From: CAVZTX01 sp963778375
GTDB lineage: Bacteria; Chloroflexota; Ktedonobacteria; Ktedonobacterales; Ktedonobacteraceae
Assembly (NCBI GenBank): GCA_963778375.1
Contig: CAVZTX010000027.1
Location: forward strand, 62,001 to 126,000
Direction of reading: 5' to 3'
Length of the DNA: 64,000 nucleotides
The stretch's first letter is position 1, and each line of letters begins with the position of its first letter. Of the stretch, positions 1 to 8,531 are shown in pieces. A program made the translations under genes and the position numbers. The notes beneath the pieces are model-generated. The model made no database searches and was not told the origin of the DNA. It saw only the letters and a list, made by a program, of their open reading frames with translations.

Positions 1-282
1 GGGACCTGGAAGGTAGAGGTTTTACTGGAGATGACATGGGAAGAGGCCGAGCGTCAAGTATCGCCCAACATAGGAATGCTGGAACAGACACAGGATGGCG
101 TTCTGCTAAGCACTTATACGCAAGGACTCAGTTGGATGGCGAATTTCCTGGTTAGCCTGCGATGCCCTATTTTTGTGCGCGAGCCTCCCGAACTCCACGA
201 GGCATTACGTACACTCGCAGCAGAGATTACACAGTTGGCGAAACGCAGTGAAGAGAGGTATGCGAAAAGAGGTAACTCATGA
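1..282 (+). CDS. WYL-domain transcriptional regulator, C-terminal fragment
   Basis: The frame is open from base 1, so the gene starts before the window; 93 residues are visible. The end of the protein (WKVEVLLEM near the start, then a GLSWMANFLVSL segment and a PPELHEALR motif leading into a basic helix) matches the C-terminal WCX extension that follows WYL domains in HTH-WYL regulators. Such proteins sense small ligands or nucleic acids and act on transcription. The stop codon overlaps the start of the next gene by four bases (ATGA), so the two are probably co-translated. The DNA-binding part is not visible, so the family call rests on the C-terminal pattern alone. Confidence 0.6.
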   Translation, partial: GTWKVEVLLEMTWEEAERQVSPNIGMLEQTQDGVLLSTYTQGLSWMANFLVSLRCPIFVREPPELHEALRTLAAEITQLAKRSEERYAKRGNS

Positions 283-1034
283 GCCAAGCAAGCACCTTTC
301 AACCCCCTCTCGCCATCATCGCCGACGTCCACGGCAATCGCTGGGCACTAGAAGCCGTCTTGCAAGATATTGATCGCAGGAGCATCTCACAGATCATCAA
401 TCTTGGAGATCACCTCACCGGCCCACTCGATCCGGCGGGAACGGCTGATCTGTTGATCGAGCGCGGCATGCTAAGCATTTGTGGCAACGATGATCGCGTG
501 CTGTTCGCGCCTACAGAGGAGCTTTCAGCTTCACAGAGGTACACACGAGAACAACTCACAGAGGCTCACCTGAATTGGCTGCGGGCTTTACCGGAAACTG
601 CTATAATCGCTGATGAATTGTTTATCTGCCACGGGGATTTGTTCGACTCGCCGTATTTGCTCGAACAGGTGGAAGCTTCCGGCGTCTTTCTGAGGAGCAC
701 TCGTGAGATTGAAGCCAGTGTAGCCGATATTGCTCAATCAGTCATTCTCAGCGGGCATAGCCACGTGCCTCGGACGGTCTGGCTTCCGAATGGCAAGTTG
801 ATTATGAATCCAGGCAGCGTTGGACTGCCAGCTTACACGATGGAGACGCCGGTGCCCTATGCAATGGAGTCGGGCAGTCCTCACGCTCGTTATGCCCTTC
901 TGAGCAGGAAGCGGAAGGGATGGCAGGTGGAGCATATACAGGTTCCTTATGATTGGGAGTATGCTGCCAGAGTAGCACGCAGCAATCAGCGTGCTGATTG
1001 GGCTGAGTGGCTTACCACTGGCAGAGCTCGCTAA
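279..1034 (+). CDS. Calcineurin-like metallophosphoesterase
   Basis: A 251-residue cytoplasmic protein with the ordered metal-binding motifs of the metallophosphoesterase superfamily: ADVHGN (Asp16/His18), NLGDHL, CGNDD, CHGDLFD and SGHSHVPR followed by NPGSVG. The CGNDD block replaces the usual GNHD, a common variant in the YfcE/MJ0936-like phosphodiesterase group. Members hydrolyse phosphomonoesters or phosphodiesters with two metal ions; the substrate cannot be inferred here. The ATG overlaps the stop of the WYL regulator, which suggests one transcript and possibly joint control. Confidence 0.85.
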   Translation: MSQASTFQPPLAIIADVHGNRWALEAVLQDIDRRSISQIINLGDHLTGPLDPAGTADLLIERGMLSICGNDDRVLFAPTEELSASQRYTREQLTEAHLNWLRALPETAIIADELFICHGDLFDSPYLLEQVEASGVFLRSTREIEASVADIAQSVILSGHSHVPRTVWLPNGKLIMNPGSVGLPAYTMETPVPYAMESGSPHARYALLSRKRKGWQVEHIQVPYDWEYAARVARSNQRADWAEWLTTGRAR

Positions 1035-1057
1035 CCAGCATAAGTTTTAAGCGGCAG

Positions 1058-3349
1058 CTACGACTGCGCCCAGGCCGTGGGCAACTCGCTCGCCCCAAGC
1101 AGGTGAAAGGTCGCTTTGACGCCACCAAAGCTTACCACATCTCCATCCTTGATCAATTCCCGCTTGTTCGGGGTTAACGTCAACTCGCCCAGCCGCGTCT
1201 TATTTCGACTCTCAAGATCTTCTATATAGAAGGAGTTTTTCTCAAGGCGAATCTGCGCGTGCCTGCGCGAGACAGTGCTCGAAGGGTCGAACTGGGTGAG
1301 GTCAATCTCCGGCGTGATCCCGCGCTTGGGATCAGCCCGCCCGACAATCACAACGTTCTTTGAAATCGCGATACGTTGCGCAACCTGCTCGTTCTGTTGG
1401 ATATCCAGAAATGCGTGAGGTTTTGCGCTCTCCGGTGCCACCAATCCCATGCTAAGTTGGGACCTGAGTATGGTCTCCTCACCTACTGCCGCTTCCTGAT
1501 CTGTGCTGGGTCTTGGCCTGCGCACGGTCTCTTCACCTACTGCCACTTCCTGATCTACGCTGGACTTTGAAGTCTCCTGATTGTGCTTGACTGGAAAAGA
1601 ATTTAACACCGCGATAAAACTAGCCGCGTGCTCAGGACGCTGCAGCGGGTGATCGGCATCAAGCTCCGGTAGTGCCGAGAGCACCCTACCATTGCGCACG
1701 AATAACCTTCTCCAGTTGGATGGATCCAATGGAAGGAGTGCATGGCGTTGGCGTCGAGCAGCATCAATAGCATTAGCTCGTGCGCTCGTATCGATACCGC
1801 TTGCCTTACTGATCTGTTCGATGCGTGCCGCGCCGAAGTTGATCGGAGCGGCCTGGCTGTATTCCGTCGCGCTCACCTGAAGCCAGGCGTGAGTATCTTC
1901 TCGTATGCTATCGGCCAGCCGACGTATAGCATCTGCTGGTGAGGTGTCTGCATCCCGTGACCGCCAGTATTCGAGAACGCGGGCGCTGTGCCCAACCATC
2001 CCCGTCATCGCACCACCACTGGTCAGGAAGTGACCATTGCCGAAGGAATCACCTGCGACCACGCCATTGGCAGCGACCAGCGGGTCGTCCCCAACTCGTT
2101 CGATGAGACTAAACAACGTTGGTCCATAGATCATCTGGACCTTCATCAGCTCTTGCCTGGGAATCTCGAGCGTCTCCGCGGCCTGCTTCATGTAGTAATC
2201 GTAGATCAACTGTTGGTAGGAGGCGAAGAACTCGGGCGACCCGGGATCAGTCTCTACTGGCAGCAGCCCCGCCTCGATAGGATCGAAGGTTTTGAAGTCT
2301 GGAACCTGCACTAGCACCCAGCCCACCTCTGGATCATTCTCATGGCCCACAGCGATCTGCCGTACCCAGTATTCCCTGCCATCCGGGTCAAATACTGAGG
2401 AGATGCGTCGTCGCAGGCGACCACCCACGAGCACCTCGACCAGACCGGCCAGGAAGTCTGCCTGCGCCACTACCGGCCCTTGCCCATCTCCATGATCGAC
2501 CTCAACGTCGTGTTGCTCAAATCCCAGGCGTTTCGCGTCAGAACTGCTAAACCCCTGGGCAATCATGAACAGTTCGGGCACCCCAAGGTCAATCACCTCA
2601 CTGCCAGGTACCCGTACGCGCACAAACTGCCCTTTGAAGTCGAATTCCTGGAGGGCCTCGATGCGGATCCGCTTTCGACCATCGGGACCGTCAATGAAAC
2701 CATCGCCTTTAGCCGGAACCACGCGGTGATGAGTGAACAGCCGAACTCGGGGCTTGCGGTTGTTGTCCAGGTCCTGTTTTTCGATCAGTTCCAGGTAGCG
2801 CCGCAGCAATTTCTGGATGGAAGCAGCCTCCGCCTGGAACGTAGACGGACCATCGAGTACATCCACCATACTGGTACGAATCTTGCGAGGATCAGGTCGA
2901 TCCGGCGGCTTGGGTGGATCCAACACGGTAATGACGCGGTTCGGCAGGCCATCCCGCCAGCGGTCGTCAATGAATTCGATGTGGTGGATGGTTCCCACGA
3001 TATGCTGGTCTACGTCGAAGCCGTCAATGATCTCATCAGCAACGATGTCCCCGGACACTGTCTCTGCGCTGTAGAAGCAATCCGCGAGGCTAAAAATACG
3101 TCCATCTCCCCTGCGAGGCACACGCTCTTCACCGTATCGTTCAAGCATCATCTGATCAATCAGACCGAGTTGGTGATAGAAGTCTTCACGGATGTTCCAA
3201 TGCACGCCGAGAAAAGGATCACCCCGCATCTCAACACCTACCGCCTGACGACCCATTGCCACGGTCCACAACATTGACATCATGTTCGTTCCGCCCAGCC
3301 CCAATGCCAGGAAGTCTGGATCGATCATCTCTTCATGCTTAACATCCAT
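1058..3349 (-). CDS. Large protein with dinucleotide-binding-like N-terminus and C-terminal FHA domain
   Basis: 763 residues. The N-terminus (residues about 13-45, GLGGTNMMSMLW followed by GVEMRG) looks like a Rossmann nucleotide-binding fold of the FAD/NAD type, but I do not recognise the family of the first 560 residues. Residues about 666-750 form an FHA domain: VGR at the start, SRRH (phosphothreonine-contacting Arg/Ser), SRNKT with the conserved Asn, and DGDVVSFG. A linker at about 595-630 holds an 18-residue near-repeat containing VGEETV and VGEETI. FHA domains bind phosphothreonine peptides, so the protein probably takes part in Ser/Thr-kinase signalling. The start is ATG with AAAGGA 11 bases upstream. 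It converges with the metallophosphoesterase gene. Confidence 0.65.
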   Translation of the reverse strand: MDVKHEEMIDPDFLALGLGGTNMMSMLWTVAMGRQAVGVEMRGDPFLGVHWNIREDFYHQLGLIDQMMLERYGEERVPRRGDGRIFSLADCFYSAETVSGDIVADEIIDGFDVDQHIVGTIHHIEFIDDRWRDGLPNRVITVLDPPKPPDRPDPRKIRTSMVDVLDGPSTFQAEAASIQKLLRRYLELIEKQDLDNNRKPRVRLFTHHRVVPAKGDGFIDGPDGRKRIRIEALQEFDFKGQFVRVRVPGSEVIDLGVPELFMIAQGFSSSDAKRLGFEQHDVEVDHGDGQGPVVAQADFLAGLVEVLVGGRLRRRISSVFDPDGREYWVRQIAVGHENDPEVGWVLVQVPDFKTFDPIEAGLLPVETDPGSPEFFASYQQLIYDYYMKQAAETLEIPRQELMKVQMIYGPTLFSLIERVGDDPLVAANGVVAGDSFGNGHFLTSGGAMTGMVGHSARVLEYWRSRDADTSPADAIRRLADSIREDTHAWLQVSATEYSQAAPINFGAARIEQISKASGIDTSARANAIDAARRQRHALLPLDPSNWRRLFVRNGRVLSALPELDADHPLQRPEHAASFIAVLNSFPVKHNQETSKSSVDQEVAVGEETVRRPRPSTDQEAAVGEETILRSQLSMGLVAPESAKPHAFLDIQQNEQVAQRIAISKNVVIVGRADPKRGITPEIDLTQFDPSSTVSRRHAQIRLEKNSFYIEDLESRNKTRLGELTLTPNKRELIKDGDVVSFGGVKATFHLLGASELPTAWAQS
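1472..1563 (-). repeat. 54-bp direct repeat inside the FHA protein linker
   Basis: Two copies with a 54-base period (38-base cores at 1472-1509 and 1526-1563). They encode two 18-residue units sharing DQE-A-VGEET. The repeat lies just before the FHA domain and keeps the reading frame. Confidence 0.8.
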
Positions 3350-3715
3350 ATCCCTAGGATTCCTTTCTGCTCTTGAGCGCTATTTACCGAGGGCCTTCTT
3401 GATAGCAACTAATAGGAGAATAACAGATAACTTCTGCACTGGCTATGAGCGAGGCCTCCATTGTCCATAGATTTGCTTCACAGATCTCTTCTCAGGTTTG
3501 GTTCATTTGCTTTTCTTCGACAGTATACACATCAGTAGCATTCCACACCTGGACTGGCTTGTCAATAGTAATTGTACTGATTTAAAATTTGGATCTACAA
3601 CACCAGTTCCTTACTAAACAAAATACGTCTTTTGGCGAATGACTCATCCTCTTCCCTATGCTATGCTCGATGCATCGAAAGAAAACGATCCTACTTTCCA
3701 AACAGGAGAACAGCA
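3350..3715. other. Divergent intergenic region
   Basis: 366 bases between the divergent FHA and WD40 genes, AT-richer than the flanks. It holds one plausible plus-strand promoter, listed separately. An in-frame ATG at 3632 could extend the WD40 protein by 28 residues, but it lacks a ribosome-binding site and would place the lipoprotein signal internally. I see no small gene here. Confidence 0.6.
3559..3588 (+). promoter_or_regulatory. Candidate promoter for the WD40 lipoprotein gene
   Basis: TTGTCA at 3559-3564 and TAAAAT at 3583-3588 with an 18-base spacer, about 120 bases before the chosen start codon. Confidence 0.4.
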
Positions 3716-4843
3716 ATGCATCGAGCACTATATAAAACCTCAATCTATAGCATTCGACTTCCTCACCTCATACTACGCCTGCTCTCTTGTTGCCTATTTC
3801 TTGTGCTCGCCGCCTGTACCTCCACTGGCGGATCGCCATCAAATTCCACGTCTGGCACCCCCACACCTTCTCCCACTCCTACGCAGGCCACTCCTACATT
3901 CACCCCAACGCCCTCCGGTCCCATGATCTCTACCCCGCTCGTCACATACAAGGGACACTCAGGCCCGGTTATCGGAGTGGCATGGTCTCCTGATGGCACA
4001 CGCCTGGCCTCGTGCGGCAACGATGGCACAGTGCAGGTTTGGAATGCCAAAAATGGGCAGATGCTCTGGCAAGTAACTGTCGCACGTTATGCCTTCGCGT
4101 GTGCATGGTCACCAGATGGTCAGAAAATCGCTGGGGGTGGGTCCGATGGTTCGATTACCATTCTGAATGCCGCAAACGGGCATCGTCTGGCAAACTACAC
4201 GAGCCAGCTTAACTTTATTGAGGGGCTGGCATGGTCTCCTGACAGCAGGTATATCGCTTCGGGCAGCCAGGATAATAGCGTCAAGGTCTGGGATGTGCAG
4301 ACAGGCAAATTGCTTGTGACCTATTCCGGACATAATAATGCGGTTGAACGAGTAGCATGGTCTCCTGATGGCACACGCATCGCTTCTGCGAGTTATGATG
4401 GGACGGTACAGGTCTGGGAGGCAAAAACTGGAAAACTCCTTGTGACCTATAAGGATCACAATGCTCCGGTATGGGAAGTTGCCTGGTCCCCTGATAGCAA
4501 GCGCATTGTTTCAGGAACGGGCGCGGCTGGAATTAATGGTCCGGTCACATCGAATAATTCGGTGAAGGTATGGGATGCAGCAACGGGCCAGACATTATTG
4601 ACCTATGCGGAAGGATCAACCGGTCAGACCTACGCACTCGCTTGGTCGCCCGATGGTAAACGTATCGCTTCGGGCGGAGATGATCACTACGTGCATGTGT
4701 GGGACGCCACAACCGGGCAAACGCTTCTGCTCTATAGCGGCCATAGCGACATCATCTTCAAAATTGCCTGGTCTCCTGATGGCAGTTTAATTGCCTCGGC
4801 CAGCGGCGATGGAACGGTACAGATCTGGCGACCACAAGTGTAA
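3716..4843 (+). CDS. WD40-repeat lipoprotein
   Basis: Starting at ATG 3716 (AGGAGAACAGC just upstream) gives 375 residues with a basic N-terminus, a hydrophobic segment and a lipobox LVLAAC, so the mature protein is probably anchored by lipidated Cys outside the membrane. A Thr/Pro/Ser-rich spacer follows. Then come seven WD40 units, each with an AWSPD core and a V.VWDA.TG-like end, enough for one closed seven-blade propeller. Blade five has an insertion (GAAGINGPVTSN). Such propellers are protein-interaction platforms; there is no catalytic signature and the partner is unknown. The repeats are also visible in the DNA. Confidence 0.88.
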   Translation: MHRALYKTSIYSIRLPHLILRLLSCCLFLVLAACTSTGGSPSNSTSGTPTPSPTPTQATPTFTPTPSGPMISTPLVTYKGHSGPVIGVAWSPDGTRLASCGNDGTVQVWNAKNGQMLWQVTVARYAFACAWSPDGQKIAGGGSDGSITILNAANGHRLANYTSQLNFIEGLAWSPDSRYIASGSQDNSVKVWDVQTGKLLVTYSGHNNAVERVAWSPDGTRIASASYDGTVQVWEAKTGKLLVTYKDHNAPVWEVAWSPDSKRIVSGTGAAGINGPVTSNNSVKVWDAATGQTLLTYAEGSTGQTYALAWSPDGKRIASGGDDHYVHVWDATTGQTLLLYSGHSDIIFKIAWSPDGSLIASASGDGTVQIWRPQV

Positions 4844-5071
4844 AGGTGAGTAGAAAGTAAACAGGACGGCCTTTCGACCGCCCAGCAAATCTTCTAGCAG
4901 TTTCTTGGGGGTGGTGGACATGTGATGGCTATCTGCATGGCTGCTATGGAAGCTCGTGGAGTGATACATAGCCGAGGAGGCCATCGCTCTCAAAGTCCAG
5001 CCAAGCAATCCCACTAACAAAATAAGTGCCAACACGACAAGCAAAAAGGTCCTTTTGAATGATACCTGCAT
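4787..5071 (-). CDS. Small single-pass membrane protein, unknown function
   Basis: 94 residues from the ATG at 5071, which is preceded by AAAGGAGTATTTC. MQVSFKRTF is followed by one transmembrane segment (about residues 9-30) and a Ser/His-rich tail (HSSHADSHH). I recognise no family. Its last 57 bases overlap the 3' end of the convergent WD40 gene, which is unusual and could mean the true protein differs. It lies 79 bases downstream of typA on the same strand, so it may share its transcript. The good ribosome-binding site and clear membrane segment support it; lack of known homology keeps confidence moderate. Confidence 0.45.
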   Translation of the reverse strand: MQVSFKRTFLLVVLALILLVGLLGWTLRAMASSAMYHSTSFHSSHADSHHMSTTPKKLLEDLLGGRKAVLFTFYSPLHLWSPDLYRSIAAGRGN

Positions 5072-5150
5072 GAAATACTCCTTTTCTTCCCCAACAGGGA
5101 TAAAAGCTTGTAACTCATGCAAATTATAACATAGAAAGACGCTTTTCGCC

Positions 5151-7019
5151 CTATTCGATCTCTCGTGCTCTCGCCCGCTCATGCTGCGTCAGATACCTCT
5201 TGCGCAAACGAATATTTTGCGGAGTCACCTCAACCAGTTCATCATTATTGATAAAGTCAAGCGATTGCTCAAGACTCATGATAATTGGCGGTGTCAGACG
5301 CACAGCAATATCGGAGGTAGAGGAGCGCACATTGGTCTTCTGCTTCTCTTTACAGACGTTGACGACCATGTCGGCAGGGCGTGCGTTCAGGCCAACGATC
5401 ATTCCCTCGTAGACGGGTGTACCAGGTTCAATAAAGGTATCGCCACGCTGCTGAGCGTTGTTAAGTCCGTAGGTCACCGCCACACCGATTTCGGAGGCAA
5501 TCAATGCCCCCATGCGTGTCGTTCCGATCTTGCCGAGCCAGGGTTCATAGCCAATCAGCATGCTGCTCATGGCTCCGTTGCCCTGCGTCAGGGTCAGAAA
5601 TGCGTTACGGAAACCGATTAGGCCACGCGTTGGAATGTGGTATTCCAGGCGCACGTTGCCCAATCCATCGTTCGTCATGTTCGTCAGTTGCGCTTTGCGT
5701 GCGGCTAGCACCTCGGTCAACACACCGATATAGGTATCTTTTGTATCAATTACCAGGTGCTCAATAGGCTCAAGCAGCTTGCCGGTTTCATCCTCGCGGG
5801 TAATGACCTCTGGACGCGATACCTGGAATTCGTATCCCTCGCGGCGCATCGTTTCGATCAGTACGGAAAGATGCAGTTCGCCACGCCCGGAGACGATAAA
5901 CTCGTCCGGCGTGTTTCCATCGACGACGCGCAGGCTGACGTTTGTCTCCAACTCGCGATAGAGGCGTGCTCGCAGTTGCCGCGATGTTGGAAACTTGCCC
6001 TCGCGCCCCGCAAAGGGACTGACATTGACACCGAAGGTCATCTTGAGGGTCGGTTCAGTGATGGTAATCGTGGGCAACGCTTCAGGTGAGTCTATATCCG
6101 CGATGGTCTCACCAATGTTCGCATCGGCAATACCCGTCAATGCCACAATATCACCCGCCAGCGCCTCGGCAACTTCGACACGCTGCAAGCCTTTGTACGA
6201 CAACACAAGGTTGATCTTCTGCCGCGATACCACGCCATCACGGTTGATGCGTGCTACGAAGGTATTCGGAGCAATGCGGCCACGCACGATGCGACCGATA
6301 GCGTACTTGCCTTTGTAATCATCGTAGTCAAGCGCAGCCACGAGCATTTGCAAGGGTGCCCGGGTATCCACCAATGGAGCCGGAACGGTATTGACGATGG
6401 TTTCAAAGAGAGGTTCCAGGTCGCGCCTCTCGTCACCTGGATGATACATCGCCACCCCCTCACGTGCAACGGCATAGAGAATGGGAAAGTCGAGGTGCAC
6501 ATCCCTGGTTGCCAGTTCTAGAAAAAGATCTTGTGTCCATTCCGCTACCTGATCAATACGTGCATCACGGCGATCAATCTTGTTGATGACGACGATGGGC
6601 TGCAGATCAAGTTCCAGAGCCTTCTGTAAGACAAAGCGAGTCTGGGGCATAGGCCCCTCTACAGCGTCAATTAGCAGGATACAGCCATCAGCCATATTCA
6701 GTACACGTTCGACCTCGCCACCAAAGTCGGCATGGCCCGGTGTGTCGATGATATTGATCTTAACACCTCGATAGATGATAGCTGTATTTTTTGCCAGGAT
6801 GGTAATGCCGCGTTCGCGTTCCTGGTCATTCGAATCCATAATCAGTTCGCCCACATCCTGATTTTCACGGAAGATGTGGCTCTGCTTCAAAAGGCCATCT
6901 ACCAGGGTCGTTTTCCCGTGATCGACGTGGGCTATAATGGCGACATTCCGAATGTCTTCCCGCCGCACCAAATGTTCTGTTTCTTTTTCTGTCTGGGTCA
7001 TAGCATTTAAAACCTGCAT
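5151..7019 (-). CDS. typA: Ribosome-associated translational GTPase TypA/BipA
   Basis: 622 residues, full length for TypA. N-terminal G domain: AHVDHGKTTLVD (P-loop), RGITI (switch I), DTPGHADFGGEVERV (switch II) and NKIDR (G4). EF-G-like domains follow, with the TypA-specific C-terminal part including PTRGLIGFR and MGALI. TypA binds 70S ribosomes and supports ribosome assembly and stress or cold adaptation. The first ATG (7019) and a second at 7001 (MTQTEK) are both possible; neither has a perfect ribosome-binding site. A good sigma-70 type promoter and a hairpin lie in the long leader upstream. Confidence 0.97.
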   Translation of the reverse strand: MQVLNAMTQTEKETEHLVRREDIRNVAIIAHVDHGKTTLVDGLLKQSHIFRENQDVGELIMDSNDQERERGITILAKNTAIIYRGVKINIIDTPGHADFGGEVERVLNMADGCILLIDAVEGPMPQTRFVLQKALELDLQPIVVINKIDRRDARIDQVAEWTQDLFLELATRDVHLDFPILYAVAREGVAMYHPGDERRDLEPLFETIVNTVPAPLVDTRAPLQMLVAALDYDDYKGKYAIGRIVRGRIAPNTFVARINRDGVVSRQKINLVLSYKGLQRVEVAEALAGDIVALTGIADANIGETIADIDSPEALPTITITEPTLKMTFGVNVSPFAGREGKFPTSRQLRARLYRELETNVSLRVVDGNTPDEFIVSGRGELHLSVLIETMRREGYEFQVSRPEVITREDETGKLLEPIEHLVIDTKDTYIGVLTEVLAARKAQLTNMTNDGLGNVRLEYHIPTRGLIGFRNAFLTLTQGNGAMSSMLIGYEPWLGKIGTTRMGALIASEIGVAVTYGLNNAQQRGDTFIEPGTPVYEGMIVGLNARPADMVVNVCKEKQKTNVRSSTSDIAVRLTPPIIMSLEQSLDFINNDELVEVTPQNIRLRKRYLTQHERARAREIE

Positions 7020-7051
7020 AATATTGACGTATAACTCCCCAAAGACATAAC

Positions 7052-7077
7052 AAAACCGGACGGCTAGAGTCGCCCGG
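7052..7077 (-). terminator. Hairpin plus short T tract in the typA leader (possible attenuator)
   Basis: On the minus strand CCGG...CCGG ends bound a 22-base imperfect hairpin (7077-7056), immediately followed by TTTTG. It lies between the typA promoter and its start codon, so it could cause premature termination. The stem has one mismatch and one G-U pair. Confidence 0.4.
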
Positions 7078-7116
7078 TGAATATGAATAATGTATTAACC
7101 GATATTCTCAGCTTGT

Positions 7117-7146
7117 ATTGTATCCCCTTGAGAGGGCATTCGTCAA
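7117..7146 (-). promoter_or_regulatory. typA promoter
   Basis: Minus-strand TTGACG (7146-7141) and TACAAT (7122-7117) separated by 18 bases, each five of six to consensus. It predicts a leader of about 90 bases before the typA start. Confidence 0.6.
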
Positions 7147-7199
7147 GCTCTAGGACTCTGGAATCCGACCACCACCAGCAAACATGCATTGCACAACTG

Positions 7200-7235
7200 T
7201 CACTAGCGTCACTACTGTCACATTTGTCACTTTCG
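7200..7235. repeat. Four 9-bp direct repeats (possible operator)
   Basis: TCACTAGCG, TCACTACTG, TCACATTTG and TCACTTTCG follow one another without gaps. All start with TCAC and end in G. They sit about 55 bases upstream of the typA -35 box and about 130 bases before the Stig1 promoter, so they could bind a regulator of either gene. Confidence 0.45.
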
Positions 7236-7283
7236 GAATCCACTCTCTGCCTGTAGAGCGGCGCGAGCGGATGTCATCCAAAG

Positions 7284-7343
7284 CTAGGCGTGCGACTCCT
7301 CAAAAGTATCCAGGGTAGAATGGCCATATGCTCAATTCGGCAT
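7284..7343 (-). pseudogene. Remnant of a GH15 gene 3' end
   Basis: Minus-strand translation gives AYGHSTLDTFEESHA followed by a stop, against AYGHSALDTFEESHA at the end of the complete GH15 gene at 9110. Twenty-one bases are identical in a row and the rest is similar. Just upstream the codon CGA of the intact gene is TGA here. Only about 60 bases are recognisable, so this is a scar of duplication or recombination and not a gene. Confidence 0.85.
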
Positions 7344-7367
7344 CAACCCGAACAAAAAGAGAAATAC

Positions 7368-7396
7368 TTGTATTTGGCACTCCTCTTAGGTATACT
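7368..7396 (+). promoter_or_regulatory. Promoter of the first Stig1-like gene
   Basis: TTGTAT and TATACT with a 17-base spacer. The same arrangement, with conserved surrounding sequence, precedes the second Stig1-like gene at 8379-8407. Conservation between the copies supports function. Confidence 0.5.
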
Positions 7397-7517
7397 TCTT
7401 GAAGAACCTCACCGTTACGTTTGCCCTTGACGCTCGTTAACCTGCACCATTCTGACCCTTTGCGTTATGTTGCTCACATATAGAGGCAGCGCTGCCTCTA
7501 GAAAGGACGGAAGGCAG

Positions 7518-8105
7518 ATGGAACCTTCCCGCTTTGACGACCTCACCAAAGCGTTAGCCACCTCCACCTCGCGTCGTCACGCCCTCAAAACCATTGCCGC
7601 GACTGCTCTTGGGAGCATCCTTGGCCTAGGTGGCATCGGTACCGCCTTTGCCAATTGTAAGCCCAATGGGATTGGTTGCAACACAAATAGTCAGTGCTGT
7701 AGTGGAGGGTGCTGTCATGGCACTTGCACCGACCTGGGTACCACGAGCAACTGCGGCACATGTGGGCATAGGTGTGCATCTGGACAAGGTTGCTGTAACG
7801 GTACCTGTACTGACCTCAATACCATTCAAAACTGCGGCTCCTGTGGCAATGTCTGCCCTGCCGGTCAGATGTGTTCGGATGGACAATGTGTCTGTCCGTT
7901 GGGTAGAACGAAGCTCTGCAATGGTACATGTGCTACGAACTGTTTATCAACTGGCTGCTCTAATGGCTGTAACTGTGTTCAGGACGCAGCGGTTGGTAAT
8001 TTCTACTGCGCTCAAGGTGCCGCTACCCAAGGCTGTTCAAGCGACTGCGACTGTCCTAGCGGGCAGATGTGCATTAACGGGGGTGTCTGTGTTGCTGTCT
8101 GCTAA
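7518..8105 (+). CDS. Tat-exported cysteine-rich Stig1-like protein, copy 1
   Basis: 195 residues from ATG 7518, chosen because GAAAGGACGGAAGGCAG precedes it and the paralogue starts at the same MEPSRFD. After about 15 residues comes a twin-arginine type signal (TSRRHALK, then a hydrophobic stretch ending TAFA). The mature part is packed with Cys in repeating modules (CCSGGCCHGTC, NCGTCGHRC, CCNGTC, NCGSCGNVC) like the Stig1 family, then further CxC-rich loops to the end. Export in folded form would suit many disulfides. The function is unknown; such proteins are presumed structural or adhesive. It is longer than copy 2 by additional Cys modules. Confidence 0.75.
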   Translation: MEPSRFDDLTKALATSTSRRHALKTIAATALGSILGLGGIGTAFANCKPNGIGCNTNSQCCSGGCCHGTCTDLGTTSNCGTCGHRCASGQGCCNGTCTDLNTIQNCGSCGNVCPAGQMCSDGQCVCPLGRTKLCNGTCATNCLSTGCSNGCNCVQDAAVGNFYCAQGAATQGCSSDCDCPSGQMCINGGVCVAVC

Positions 8106-8307
8106 GGTGAGCGCTTCCCCTAGTGCCAGTGGAGACATGCTCGGTGCACCGCTTGAAGAAATGTGTAGGAGGTCTCTTCTGAAGCGTGGGTGAGCCATCC
8201 TGACTCACTTCCGCCTTGCTGCCAAGGAAGTGGAGCAGGGAACGCGAAGCTCCAATCAGTGCAGGAAACATCCTACCTGACTCTGGTTGGTATGAACCTT
8301 ATCAAAA

Positions 8308-8335
8308 ACACCCATGAGGCTAATCTTGTGGGTGT
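8308..8335 (+). terminator. Hairpin downstream of Stig1 copy 1
   Basis: ACACCCA and TGGGTGT pair around a 14-base loop; a CAAAA run precedes the stem and no T tract follows. An equivalent structure follows copy 2 at 9047-9073. Confidence 0.45.
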
Positions 8336-8378
8336 CTCGAACAATGAGACGCACTTGCCTTGCTGAGAAGAAAAATAC

Positions 8379-8407
8379 TTGCCTTTGACATTCACCTCAG
8401 GTATACT
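8379..8407 (+). promoter_or_regulatory. Promoter of the second Stig1-like gene
   Basis: TTGCCT and TATACT with a 17-base spacer, aligned with the promoter of copy 1; the -10 box and its flanks are the conserved part. Confidence 0.5.
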
Positions 8408-8531
8408 TCTTCTTGAAGAAACCCATCTATAAATGTGTCCTTGACTCTGGTTGACCTACATCGTTCTGACCCTTTGCGTTATGTTGTCCATCTAATGAAG
8501 CATTGCTGCCTCTAGAGAGGATGGAAGTGGA

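Larger units (their letters stand above)
7020..7517. other. Regulatory intergenic region between typA and the Stig1-like genes
   Basis: 498 bases between divergent genes. Contents, all listed separately: a hairpin in the typA leader, the typA promoter, four 9-bp direct repeats, a remnant of a GH15 3' end, and a plus-strand promoter. I see no additional protein gene. Confidence 0.7.
8106..8531. other. Intergenic region between the two Stig1-like genes
   Basis: 426 bases. It holds the hairpin terminator of copy 1 and the promoter and leader of copy 2. The block from about 8370 to 8530 repeats 7360-7517, including an identical CTGACCCTTTGCGTTATGTT stretch in the leader, whose strong conservation may mark a regulatory element. 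No further gene is seen. Confidence 0.65.

Noticed and set aside
2480..3277. 265-codon plus-strand reading frame opposite the FHA protein gene
   Set aside because: It is antisense to a frame with clear FHA motifs, has no recognisable domain and no ribosome-binding site.
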